Counted from the first letter of the stretch, positions 46,077 to 53,995 are shown. The stretch: DNA of 64,000 bases from Neisseria musculi (GCF_014297595.2 NZ_CP060414.2:992001-1056000), one strand, 5' to 3'. Notes: generated from the sequence alone by a model not told the origin. Numbers and translations: made by a program.

Positions 46077-47246
46077 ATGCTCTATTTGATTACAGGCGTA
46101 CCGGGCAGCGGCAAAACCCTGAAAATGATTTCAGACTTAATGAACCGCAAAGATCTGAAAAACCGCCCGCTGTATTTGGACGGCATTTCCGAAGTCGACA
46201 ACGAAGTCATACCCAATCTGCCCATTCCCGAAGGCGAAACCATGCAGACTTGGCACAAATGGGCGCCCACGGGGGCAATACTCGTAATCGATGAATGCCA
46301 GCGCGTATTCAGGCCGCGCCCCAGCGGCTCCAAAGTTCCTGACTACGTGGCCGAACTGGAAACACACCGCCATAAAGGCATAGATATTTTTTTGCTGACC
46401 CAACACCCCCGTCTGATAGATATAAACGTCCGCAGCCTGATTGGTCATCACTGCCATATCAGTAAAAGCAATCTGGGCGTTCGGCGTATGTTTGAATGGG
46501 AAAGTTGCGGCGATCCGACCAGCCGCGCCAGCGTGGCAAGTGCCGTCAAAAGCGTTTATACGCTCGACAAAAAAGCATTTGGGGTTTACAAAAGCGCCGA
46601 AGAACACACCAAAATCAAAACCAAGCTAAGCCGCGTTGTATATATCGCGCCCGTTTTACTGGCGTTCATGATTGCCGCTTCATGGTATATATACTCAAGC
46701 TGGAATGATTACACCAAAAAACAGACGCATACGGCCAAAGAACACATTGCCGCACCGGCGGCAAGCCCTGCGGAAAGTGCGGCGGATGCGGCTGCGCCGG
46801 CTGCCGCCGCGCCGGCTGCCGCCGCAATTCCGGCAGGGCAGTACCCGTCAGCAAAAGAACAGGCCGAAACGCCGCAAAAACCGCATATCAGCGAAGACGA
46901 CTACAAACCCGCCATAGACGGCCAGCCGTGGACGGCTCCCATCTACAACGGCCAAAACAAAGCCGTACAAACCATGCCCTATCCCGTGGCGTGCGTCAAA
47001 AACCAAAACAAATGCACCTGTTATACCGACCAGGCCACACCGATTAAAGAGATGAAGAAACAGCAATGCCTTGATTACGTTGCAGACGGCATATACAATC
47101 CTTACAGACGGGCGGCAGAAAACACCGTCCCAACGGCAGAAAAGGCAAACGAACCCGCACCTCCGCAAGTGCTGGTAATGGGCGGCAAAAGCCCGCAGAA
47201 TCTGATGTATGACGGTTATGTCGAAGCGGGTGAACAGTTTAGGTAA
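46077..47246 (+). CDS. Zot-domain assembly ATPase (pI-like)
   Basis: Zot/pI proteins drive extrusion of filamentous phage at the inner membrane. The 389-residue product has Walker A GVPGSGKT (7-14), Walker B ILVIDE (68-73), the LLTQHPRLID segment, a membrane helix at about 187-207 and a periplasmic tail rich in Ala/Pro (about 225-255) followed by a Cys-containing domain (CVKNQNKCTCY). The whole domain is open. No clear zonula-occludens peptide motif could be judged by eye. Confidence 0.88.
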   Translation: MLYLITGVPGSGKTLKMISDLMNRKDLKNRPLYLDGISEVDNEVIPNLPIPEGETMQTWHKWAPTGAILVIDECQRVFRPRPSGSKVPDYVAELETHRHKGIDIFLLTQHPRLIDINVRSLIGHHCHISKSNLGVRRMFEWESCGDPTSRASVASAVKSVYTLDKKAFGVYKSAEEHTKIKTKLSRVVYIAPVLLAFMIAASWYIYSSWNDYTKKQTHTAKEHIAAPAASPAESAADAAAPAAAAPAAAAIPAGQYPSAKEQAETPQKPHISEDDYKPAIDGQPWTAPIYNGQNKAVQTMPYPVACVKNQNKCTCYTDQATPIKEMKKQQCLDYVADGIYNPYRRAAENTVPTAEKANEPAPPQVLVMGGKSPQNLMYDGYVEAGEQFR

Positions 47247-47360
47247 TTAATCATGACTTGTTTTTTTTGGTTCTTAGTCGGAATAATTGTTGCAAACATT
47301 TACTTTAAATATGGATTGCGTGGTTTTTTTGATTTTAAAAAGCCGTTTGTTTATGTAATA

Positions 47361-47368
47361 TTATTTTT
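47361..47368. repeat. Target-site duplication of the first IS (left copy)
   Basis: TTATTTTT is present at 47361-47368 and again at 48089-48096, directly flanking the element. Eight bases is the normal size for IS1595. Confidence 0.85.
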
Positions 47369-48088
47369 GGGGCTGTCCTAGATAACTAGAACAAATCCTG
47401 CTTTACTGATTGTTTTAAAATAGAAATTTGAAATTTTATCTCACTGTTGTTAAAACGCCATTCACACTCTTTCAAATACAGTTCAAAATGCTCTTTGGGA
47501 ATGCCATTAAACTTGCGTAAATGGCGTTTTGCTTGGTTCCAAAAGTTCTCAATTCCGTTAATGTGATTTTGTCGCTCAGCAAAATGTGTGCTGTGATTGA
47601 TCCGAAAATGTGAAAATTCGCTCACATCAAGAACGTCATAACTTTTGTAACAATCGGTATAAACAATGCTATCAGGCTTCACTTGCTCGCGGATAATTGG
47701 CAATAAAGTCGCAGTTTGTGTATTGGGTACGGCAACGGTGTAAACCTTACCATTACGCTTCAAAAGCCCGAATACAGCCACTTTGCCAGCCGCACCGCGA
47801 CCACGTTTGCCTTTGCGTTGTCCGCCAAAATAGCTTTCATCAACTTCTACTTCACCATCAAGCATTTCCAGATGCGGGCTGTTGTGATAGATAAGTAAGC
47901 GCAAACGGTGGAAGTAATAGGCAGCGGTATTTTTATTGACGCTAACTAATTGCGCCGCTGTGCGAGCGGTAACACCTGCAACAAATAGTTCAATCAGTTT
48001 GTTTTGCTTGTACTGACTTAAACGACTTTTTCTCATAGGGATTATTCTAACCTGAAGTTAAATTTCCCTAGTTATCTAGTACAGCCCC
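47369..48088 (-). mobile_element. IS1595-family insertion sequence (IS1016-like), copy 1
   Basis: The 720-bp element has terminal inverted repeats starting GGGGCTGTCCTAGATAA on the left and GGGGCTGTACTAGATAA on the right (one mismatch). It is bounded by the 8-bp duplication TTATTTTT and holds a single transposase gene on the minus strand. It is intact and differs from copy 2 at very few positions. Confidence 0.95.
47386..48036 (-). CDS. IS1595-family transposase, copy 1
   Basis: The 216-residue transposase has an N-terminal helix-turn-helix (VTARTAAQLVSVNKNTAAYYFHRLR), and the DDE-type catalytic residues of the family: Asp66 in VEVDESYFGG, Asp128 in VYTDCYKSY, then Asn160 and Glu163 in NHINGIENFW. 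It differs from the copy at 50111-50761 by one residue near the end (Ser for Leu). It is complete and likely active. Confidence 0.95.
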   Translation of the reverse strand: MRKSRLSQYKQNKLIELFVAGVTARTAAQLVSVNKNTAAYYFHRLRLLIYHNSPHLEMLDGEVEVDESYFGGQRKGKRGRGAAGKVAVFGLLKRNGKVYTVAVPNTQTATLLPIIREQVKPDSIVYTDCYKSYDVLDVSEFSHFRINHSTHFAERQNHINGIENFWNQAKRHLRKFNGIPKEHFELYLKECEWRFNNSEIKFQISILKQSVKQDLF

Positions 48089-48149
48089 TTATTTTTTACT
48101 TGTATATTGATTTACTATGCTTTTTCATTGATGAAAAATGCCTAAACAA

Positions 48150-48222
48150 GTCAAGGGGCGGGCGTCCGTAAAATATTGTAATCGCCCTAAGCGTTTACAA
48201 TATTTTACGGATACCCCTTGAC
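48150..48222. repeat. Long inverted repeat in the phage noncoding region
   Basis: Outer arms GTCAAGGGG (48150-48158) and CCCCTTGAC (48214-48222) enclose inner arms CCGTAAAATATTGTAA (48166-48181) and TTACAATATTTTACGG (48195-48210). The 16-bp inner arms match perfectly. It lies right after the last structural gene. Such a structure in an inovirus could be the origin, the minus-strand origin or the packaging signal. Confidence 0.85.
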
Positions 48223-48252
48223 GCCCTGCCACCCGATACGCTCCCTGCTGCT

Positions 48253-48275
48253 CCCGCAGCGCCCACTGCTGCGGG
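48253..48275. other. GC-rich hairpin in the phage noncoding region
   Basis: CCCGCAGC (48253-48260) pairs with GCTGCGGG (48268-48275) around a seven-base loop. It stands beside the long inverted repeat and may be part of the same origin or packaging region. Confidence 0.6.
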
Positions 48276-48291
48276 GGCTGCCACACGGCGA

Positions 48292-48507
48292 ATGCGGGGT
48301 TTGGGGCAGCGCCCCATAAAGCAAAAGCTCCAAGCCCTGATAGATTCAGGCGGATATATCAGGGCTTGGCGTTTGACGAAACACCAAGCAAAGCCCCCGA
48401 CTTCGCAAGTACGGCCGATGCCAAAGCATGTAGAAAAGATTGAAGCGGGGGCTTACCGCATGAGCAAGTTTGAACACTATCTAGGGATTAAAAGCCCGTA
48501 TTTATAA
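48292..48507 (+). CDS. Possible small phage protein upstream of irg
   Basis: A 71-codon frame (MRGLGQRPIKQKLQALIDSGG...) ends YRMSKFEHYLGIKSPYL, 11 bases before the irg start. It has a basic, soluble character, but no ribosome site, and a 12-bp hairpin (CAAGCCCTGATA with TATCAGGGCTTG, 48331-48368) falls inside it. It may be noncoding. Confidence 0.35.
   Translation: MRGLGQRPIKQKLQALIDSGGYIRAWRLTKHQAKPPTSQVRPMPKHVEKIEAGAYRMSKFEHYLGIKSPYL
48331..48368. other. 12-bp stem-loop upstream of irg
   Basis: CAAGCCCTGATA (48331-48342) and TATCAGGGCTTG (48357-48368) match perfectly around a 14-base loop. No T run follows, so it is not a simple terminator; a structural signal of the phage or recombinase is possible. 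Confidence 0.6.
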
Positions 48508-48518
48508 GGTAAAACACC

Positions 48519-49468
48519 ATGTACTTGGGAATAGACGTGAGCAAAGCAAGCATAGACTGCTGTCTGATAACAGACGGCTTTTTTTATGAACATCGGTTCA
48601 GCAACAGCCCCACAGGTTACACCAAGCTGAAAGCATGCTAAACGGCCATAACGCCAACCCAAGCCTGCACTGCTGCTGCGAAGCAACGGGAACCTACCAT
48701 GAACCGCCGGCCGAATATCTCAACGGCCATTACAAAATGAGCGTGGACAACCCAAGAAAAATAAAAGGCTTCGCAAACGCCGTATTGCAAAGAAGCAAAA
48801 CCGACAAACAAGACGCAAAACTCATCGCACGATACTGCAAGGCCATGAATCCAGAACCGTGGCAGCGTCCCACATCCGCACAAAAACAGCTTCAGGAACT
48901 GACCCGCTATATAGCCCGCATCAAAAAGCAACGAGCCGCCGAACAAGTCAAACTGCAAACGGCATCAGATACAATTGGCCAATTTATCAAAGACAACATC
49001 AAATACCTAAACAACCTGCTGCAAAAACTCAACCAAGAACTCAAAGCCTTTTACAAAGCCAATCCCGACTACCACAGAAACCGCCAACGCCTGAAAACCA
49101 TCACAGGCATAGGCGAAAACACCGCCGCCGTTTTGCTCTCGACCATAACATCACGCTTTGATACCGCTGCCCAACTGGCCGCCTATTTCGGTTTGGGTCC
49201 AAAACGGCATCAGCCGGGAACAAGCGTAAACGGCAAAGAACGGATTTCAAAGGTAGGCAAGTCCGACTTAAGGGCAGCCCTATACATGCCCGCATTGGTT
49301 GCCTACCGCATGAAAGCCTTTCCCGCCTTTATCGGCCGTCTGAAAGCCGGGAAAAAACCGCCGAAACTCATCATTGTTGCAATTATGAGAAAGCTGGTAA
49401 CCATCGCCTTCCACCTGTTGAAGAACCAAACGGAATATGATAAAAGTCGTTACGAATTAACAACATAA
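48519..49468 (+). pseudogene. Irg/PivNM recombinase (IS110/Piv family), one-base frameshift
   Basis: ATG at 48519 starts MYLGIDVSKASIDCCLI with the first acidic residue of the RuvC-like DEDD fold. After KLKAC the frame stops at a TAA, and the rest of the protein is in another frame from 48635 (LNGHNANPSLHCCCEATGTY...), through KTDKQDAKLIARY to the C-terminal TITGIGENTAAVLL and AAYFGLGPKRHQPG transposase-20 domain. Restoring one G in GCATGCTAAAC (to GCATGGCTAAAC) would fuse them. Piv-like genes accompany Neisseria filamentous prophages and are thought to act in their integration. The gene would be inactive as read. Confidence 0.82.
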
Positions 49469-50001
49469 ATTAACAATGACAAACAGAAAAATGCCCCGCA
49501 AAAGCAGGGCATGGCTTGGTTGTTGCTGAAAGAATACACCAACGGCATTGACACTAAATACACTATCTTTTCTTTTCCCTGTGCATTTTTCAGAAAAGCG
49601 GCCAATAAGTTAGGGCCGATGCGCCACGCTTCGGGCAACCCCAGCGCAGCAGCGGCGGCCTCACTGCAGAAATAGCGGTCGGCCGATTGCGGAAACACGC
49701 GGAATACCACGCCCAAGCTGCCGGGAAGGTCATAGCGGCAGCCGGTGTGCCCGGTAAACCATTTACGCACCTGGGCCTCTTCCGCCGCCTCGGCCGAGAT
49801 ATCGACAAAATCCCAATGGCCGGGCTTGAAGTTGATTTTTTTGAAACGCACGCCGCCGTCAAGCCAGCTGGCAGAGGCGCACAGGCCGTCTGAGAACACC
49901 ACTTCGCAGTGGCTGTACGGCCCGCGGTCGACAAACCGCACCAAGCGGCTTATCCAACCCCGCCAAGCGGGCATCGTGCCTTTGTAAAACGCGACTTTCA
50001 T
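49450..50001 (-). CDS. Phage papain-like (NlpC/YiiX-type) hydrolase, altered C-terminus
   Basis: The 183-codon frame starts MKVAFYKGTMPAWRGWISRLVRF and has the permuted papain-like layout: His in GPYSHCEVVF, the GVRFKKI and WDFVDI strands, then Cys in YFCSEAAAAALG. Homologues known to me in Neisseria prophages end near NLLAAFLKN; here the frame runs on for about 45 more residues into sequence that overlaps the irg 3' end and a hairpin, so the tail is probably not native. The gene lies after the tail fibre genes. Its ATG follows a terminator T run at once. Confidence 0.65.
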   Translation of the reverse strand: MKVAFYKGTMPAWRGWISRLVRFVDRGPYSHCEVVFSDGLCASASWLDGGVRFKKINFKPGHWDFVDISAEAAEEAQVRKWFTGHTGCRYDLPGSLGVVFRVFPQSADRYFCSEAAAAALGLPEAWRIGPNLLAAFLKNAQGKEKIVYLVSMPLVYSFSNNQAMPCFCGAFFCLSLLIYVVNS

Positions 50002-50002
50002 A

Positions 50003-50032
50003 AAAAAATCCCTGCAAAAGATGCAGGGATAT
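50003..50032 (-). terminator. Terminator directly in front of the papain-like gene
   Basis: On the minus strand ATCCCTGCATC, TTTTGCAGGGAT and a T7 run (50003-50009) form a rho-independent terminator whose last T residues adjoin the ATG at 50001. It would end the tail operon before the papain-like gene. Confidence 0.75.
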
Positions 50033-50058
50033 TAAGGGGAACCGGGCAGAAATGCTTT

Positions 50059-50778
50059 GGGGCTGTACTAGATAACTAGGGAAATTTAACTTCAGGTTAG
50101 AATAATCCCTATGAGAAAAAGTCGTTTAAGTCAGTACAAGCAAAACAAACTGATTGAACTATTTGTTGCAGGTGTTACCGCTCGCACAGCGGCGCAATTA
50201 GTTAGCGTCAATAAAAATACCGCTGCCTATTACTTCCACCGTTTGCGCTTACTTATCTATCACAACAGCCCGCATCTGGAAATGCTTGATGGTGAAGTAG
50301 AAGTTGATGAAAGCTATTTTGGCGGACAACGCAAAGGCAAACGTGGTCGCGGTGCGGCTGGCAAAGTGGCTGTATTCGGGCTTTTGAAGCGTAATGGTAA
50401 GGTTTACACCGTTGCCGTACCCAATACACAAACTGCGACTTTATTGCCAATTATCCGCGAGCAAGTGAAGCCTGATAGCATTGTTTATACCGATTGTTAC
50501 AAAAGTTATGACGTTCTTGATGTGAGCGAATTTTCACATTTTCGGATCAATCACAGCACACATTTTGCTGAGCGACAAAATCACATTAACGGAATTGAGA
50601 ACTTTTGGAACCAAGCAAAACGCCATTTACGCAAGTTTAATGGCATTCCCAAAGAGCATTTTGAACTGTATTTGAAAGAGTGTGAATGGCGTTTTAACAA
50701 CAGTGAGATAAAATTTCAAATTTCTATTTTAAAACAATTAGTAAAGCAGGATTTGTTCTAGTTATCTAGGACAGCCCC
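50059..50778 (+). mobile_element. IS1595-family insertion sequence (IS1016-like), copy 2
   Basis: The same 720-bp element as at 47369-48088 in the opposite orientation, with ends starting GGGGCTGTACTAGATAA and closing in the inverted copy. A perfect 8-bp duplication AATGCTTT flanks it (50051-50058 and 50779-50786). It sits at the stop codon of the tail fibre assembly gene without damaging it. Confidence 0.95.
50111..50761 (+). CDS. IS1595-family transposase, copy 2
   Basis: This 216-residue protein is identical to copy 1 apart from Leu in place of Ser near the C-terminus (ILKQLVKQDLF). Catalytic residues Asp66, Asp128, Asn160 and Glu163 are present. The gene is complete. Confidence 0.95.
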   Translation: MRKSRLSQYKQNKLIELFVAGVTARTAAQLVSVNKNTAAYYFHRLRLLIYHNSPHLEMLDGEVEVDESYFGGQRKGKRGRGAAGKVAVFGLLKRNGKVYTVAVPNTQTATLLPIIREQVKPDSIVYTDCYKSYDVLDVSEFSHFRINHSTHFAERQNHINGIENFWNQAKRHLRKFNGIPKEHFELYLKECEWRFNNSEIKFQISILKQLVKQDLF

Positions 50779-50785
50779 AATGCTT

Positions 50786-51409
50786 TTAACGGACTTTAAA
50801 ATCAGGTAGTGTGAACTCGATTTTGATTTTATCCAGTTCGGCCTGGGTGCTGGCAGCCTCAATCTTGCTTTGTAGGGCTTGGCGTTGCCCCGCGATATGG
50901 GCGGTGAGTGCCTCATAGGCCAGCGTTTTCTGCAGCGCGGCGGTCTTGAGTTGCTCGACCGGTACACCGCGCGCAGCCGCAATGCCGTCTAAAACGGGTG
51001 TCAGCACGGTGCTGTCTGCCGCCCACGCTTTGGCCTCCGCAGCCTGCAATGCCCACGTCTGCACCTCAAAAGGAGGAAGTTTGTCGGTTTCGGCGGCAGC
51101 GTCGATGCAGGCTTGGGCGGCAACATTGAGCTGCCGCAGCTTGTCGGCTTTGGCGGTGGCGAGTTGCTGTGCGGCCGCGCCATCAGGCAGCACCCACTCG
51201 CCATTTTGCAGCTGGTGCAGGTGACTTGGCGGCGGTGTATTACTAAACCAAACCTCTGCCCCATCCGACCACGCAAATGGATTTGAATCTGCGTAATCTG
51301 CTTTCAGATAATACAGGCCTTCAGTAAGGACGGGCGCATCATGCCTGATGATTTCGCAATGCCCAAATTCATTAAAGCCAAAATACATATAATAATCCTC
51401 ACTGAACAA
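50786..51409 (-). CDS. Tail fibre assembly protein
   Basis: The 207-residue protein begins MFSEDYYMYFGFNEFGHCEIIRHD and carries the DUF4376-like helical C-terminal half rich in Ala, Gln and Lys (QALQSKIEAASTQAELDKIKIEF). Such proteins follow the tail fibre gene and act as its folding chaperone. It overlaps the fibre gene by 11 bases. An internal ATG (residue 8, MYFGFNEF) is an alternative start. Copy 2 of the IS touches its stop codon. Confidence 0.75.
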   Translation of the reverse strand: MFSEDYYMYFGFNEFGHCEIIRHDAPVLTEGLYYLKADYADSNPFAWSDGAEVWFSNTPPPSHLHQLQNGEWVLPDGAAAQQLATAKADKLRQLNVAAQACIDAAAETDKLPPFEVQTWALQAAEAKAWAADSTVLTPVLDGIAAARGVPVEQLKTAALQKTLAYEALTAHIAGQRQALQSKIEAASTQAELDKIKIEFTLPDFKVR

Positions 51410-53414
51410 CCCAACTGTTATTTTTACGAACCCTCACCGTATCGGTGAGTTTATCTATGATGACTGATCCATTTTTTGCCGTCGGAGAATATCCGATCCA
51501 AGGAATTCGGGCATTATAATAAGCATCCCCCTTCCCTGGGATTACCGGGGTGGCACCGCTAACCAGCCCGTTTTCATAATCGAAGTCTAAGTAGATGTTC
51601 TCATATGTGATTCCTTCGGCCTGGCGGATTGCCGCCATCCCGCCTCGCAAGTTTACACCTGCGAAGATAACGTTTTTCACAACCCCAGCTCCGGTTGCTT
51701 CTTGTGCAGGATTAACATCAAAAAATACAACAGGCGCATTATGGGTGTGCTGATTTTGATAGCTACCGCCTTGAACGTATAGACCATCCAACAAACCGTC
51801 CCACCCCGGAAAGCGGTCATACGTAGAAGCCACAATCCTAATTCCTTGCCTTTGGAAATCACTCATTATGTTGCCATTGAGTGAAATATTAGTGGCAGAT
51901 TCAATTGAGACTGCATCCCAGCAAGAATACTGTTCGTTTCTGTTTTTACCCACAGTACATCCCTCAAGGGTCACTCCGTCAACGACCGAGAGCATATAGC
52001 CCGAGAAATTTCCTATCCCGCCGCCATCCATATTTACATCTTCCACATGACAAGATGTAAATTTAAAATTCTTATGTCGCCGCGCAGCCACACTGGTCGC
52101 CCCGAGAACCTTAAACCCACAACCACCACTCGATTTCCCGCCATGATTTCCAGACATTTTTGACACACAAGAAACAAACGATACGTCACGAATTCCAAGT
52201 TGCCCACCAAAACGATAACTGTGTTCGGCGGCGTCAGACACCAACCAGTTGGAAAAATTCAGATCGTGAGTCCAGTAGTCTCCGCCTATACTCTCCACGA
52301 GCAATCCGTTCTGCCCCGGCGCACCAGTTGCGTTGGGTGATTTTTCAGACAACCTTGCATTATAAAAATCATAGTTAGCGACATCGCGCAGGTACACCCC
52401 AGTTCTGTAGCATTTGATATCGATGTTGGATATGCGGCCATCTTCCACCCCAAAAACCAATAGTGAAGCATCGTAATTGACGATATCGACCCCACCAATG
52501 TTGATATTCCTCAGAGGCACACCAAAAGACGATTGAAGATGCACACCATAGTTCGATCCTTTAACCTCACTTTTAAGTTTGATTTTCCCGATTTCTACAT
52601 TGCTCCCCAATATCCTCACCCCGCGATCGGATGCACTCCCCGGAGAGCTGACTTCCATAACATCAATCGATATGTCGCTATTAATAGTGACGCAGGGCCG
52701 ATCCGAGGCAACAATCTTTTTAAAAACAGCACCCATAGCAGCAATCCTCGAAAACTGAGGCACACTTATTTGCGTTATGTTGTAGCTTTTTCCGGCCGAA
52801 AAATTGAGCTGTTTGCGCTCAAATGCACATACACTCAATGCTGATTGAATCTTTTGAGTCTCATCCATGCCATTACCCAAAACCCCAAAATCCGCCACCC
52901 AAACAGTTTCAGACTGCCTGTACCAGCGGACACCATCGACGCTCACAATTACCGTACCGCCATTATCGGGAGAGGTTGTGTCGGCTTTATTGGCTACAAA
53001 CAGTCCACCACCGACGCCTGGGGTGTTGTCGTAATACCCGTTGACACTGACGAAGCTATTCCGACCTGTATATTGACGTAAAGCTGCAATGCTCACGACA
53101 CTCACGCTGGCATCATTTATAGAATCCAAAACACCTTTAGGAGTGGCCGCCGTCGATTCATCATCTTCGGCCAGAACATTCGACAACTTAACAAGGCCAA
53201 AATCTGTCAGCGTACTTTTTTTGCCTAATACGTTTTTAATTTGCTGCTCTCTTTTTTCGTTTTCTTTTTTCAGCCACTGCGTCCTTGCCCCAAGTTGTAC
53301 AGCCTGTTTATTAGCCACACCGTCAGCCCCGCCGGTTACAGGGTCTGTCATCTCGATTTGATACAAGTTATCAACCCACTCCGGACTAACTTTATTTTCC
53401 TGAATTATTCCCAT
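51399..53414 (-). CDS. Tail spike/fibre with beta-helix (pectate-lyase-like) domain
   Basis: The 671-residue protein has an N-terminal particle-binding part (about 1-100, WVDNLYQIEMTDPVTGGADGVANKQ and a phage fibre repeat FGLVKLSN), a linker, the start of a right-handed parallel beta helix (WVADFGVLGNGMDETQKIQSAL, the usual entry of tail spikes), many short strand repeats (about 190-600) and a C-terminal knob. It probably recognises or degrades a surface polysaccharide. No catalytic acid pair can be assigned by eye. GC is lower than in the tail genes around it, hinting at separate acquisition. Confidence 0.82.
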   Translation of the reverse strand: MGIIQENKVSPEWVDNLYQIEMTDPVTGGADGVANKQAVQLGARTQWLKKENEKREQQIKNVLGKKSTLTDFGLVKLSNVLAEDDESTAATPKGVLDSINDASVSVVSIAALRQYTGRNSFVSVNGYYDNTPGVGGGLFVANKADTTSPDNGGTVIVSVDGVRWYRQSETVWVADFGVLGNGMDETQKIQSALSVCAFERKQLNFSAGKSYNITQISVPQFSRIAAMGAVFKKIVASDRPCVTINSDISIDVMEVSSPGSASDRGVRILGSNVEIGKIKLKSEVKGSNYGVHLQSSFGVPLRNINIGGVDIVNYDASLLVFGVEDGRISNIDIKCYRTGVYLRDVANYDFYNARLSEKSPNATGAPGQNGLLVESIGGDYWTHDLNFSNWLVSDAAEHSYRFGGQLGIRDVSFVSCVSKMSGNHGGKSSGGCGFKVLGATSVAARRHKNFKFTSCHVEDVNMDGGGIGNFSGYMLSVVDGVTLEGCTVGKNRNEQYSCWDAVSIESATNISLNGNIMSDFQRQGIRIVASTYDRFPGWDGLLDGLYVQGGSYQNQHTHNAPVVFFDVNPAQEATGAGVVKNVIFAGVNLRGGMAAIRQAEGITYENIYLDFDYENGLVSGATPVIPGKGDAYYNARIPWIGYSPTAKNGSVIIDKLTDTVRVRKNNSWVVQ

Positions 53415-53416
53415 TT

Positions 53417-53995
53417 TTAAGCTGCTCCAAAATTGTAATCGCCGTCAAAATCGACTTTGCCGTTGTAATACAGCGGCGTATCTTGATAATCCAAACGCAC
53501 CAATACACAGCGGGCAGGTGCGAAGGCCGGTAGGGTTTCCCGCAACAGACGGGCTTCCGTATTGGTAATCGGTCGGTTGAAAATAATTGAGTAATGCGCC
53601 CACAACCGGTGGTCGCCGTACATATAAATGCCTTTGTGATTAATACTGCCGTTGTAGATTTGGCCACCAAGCCCCTCAATCAGCTTGATTTCACCAAAGC
53701 CCAAACGGTGGCAGATTTCACGCACCGCCCAGGGTGTGCCTTTGCGGCGGTGTAAAAACACGGCATCTTTAATCAGCTGGCGGCGTGTCTTATTGTCTTT
53801 GGCTAACCAGTACCCGTCCGAACCAACCATGCTGCGGCTCTCCGCCAGCAGCTCAAGGTGGTTGTCATCCACTTGCTCGAGCAAGCGGGGCATGAGCTTG
53901 GTTAAAGCAAGCTTGCGATAGCCAAGGCTGAGATTGGCCAAGCGTGTAAAGCGCGGGTCTTGAGCGATGATTAAGGCGTATTTGAGCCTAGCCAT
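53417..53995 (-). CDS. Tail protein I (P2 gpI-like)
   Basis: ATG at 53995 (MARLKYALIIAQDPRFTRLA) overlaps the gpJ stop by eight bases and is preferred to the frame start at 54058. The 192-residue product has the gpI blocks LPRLLEQVDDNHLELLAES-type start, DAVFLHRRKGTPWAVREICHRLGF and the late LPAFAPARCVLVRLDY. It belongs to the baseplate wedge and links to the tail fibre. It ends two bases before the fibre gene. Confidence 0.88.
   Translation of the reverse strand: MARLKYALIIAQDPRFTRLANLSLGYRKLALTKLMPRLLEQVDDNHLELLAESRSMVGSDGYWLAKDNKTRRQLIKDAVFLHRRKGTPWAVREICHRLGFGEIKLIEGLGGQIYNGSINHKGIYMYGDHRLWAHYSIIFNRPITNTEARLLRETLPAFAPARCVLVRLDYQDTPLYYNGKVDFDGDYNFGAA

Larger units (their letters stand above)
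47253..48145 (+). pseudogene. Small membrane protein gene interrupted by an IS element
   Basis: ATG at 47253 begins MTCFFWFLVGIIVANIYFKYG. The IS at 47369-48088 splits it. Removing the IS and one copy of the TTATTTTT duplication restores a 54-codon frame that ends FFTCILIYYAFSLMKNA and a TAA at 48143-48145. The restored protein has two membrane helices with a short basic loop. It is the last gene before the phage noncoding region. The function is unknown. Confidence 0.65.

Noticed and set aside
48292..48507. Confident coding call for the frame before irg
   Set aside because: A perfect 12-bp stem-loop lies within it and there is no ribosome site, so it is kept only as a low-confidence feature.
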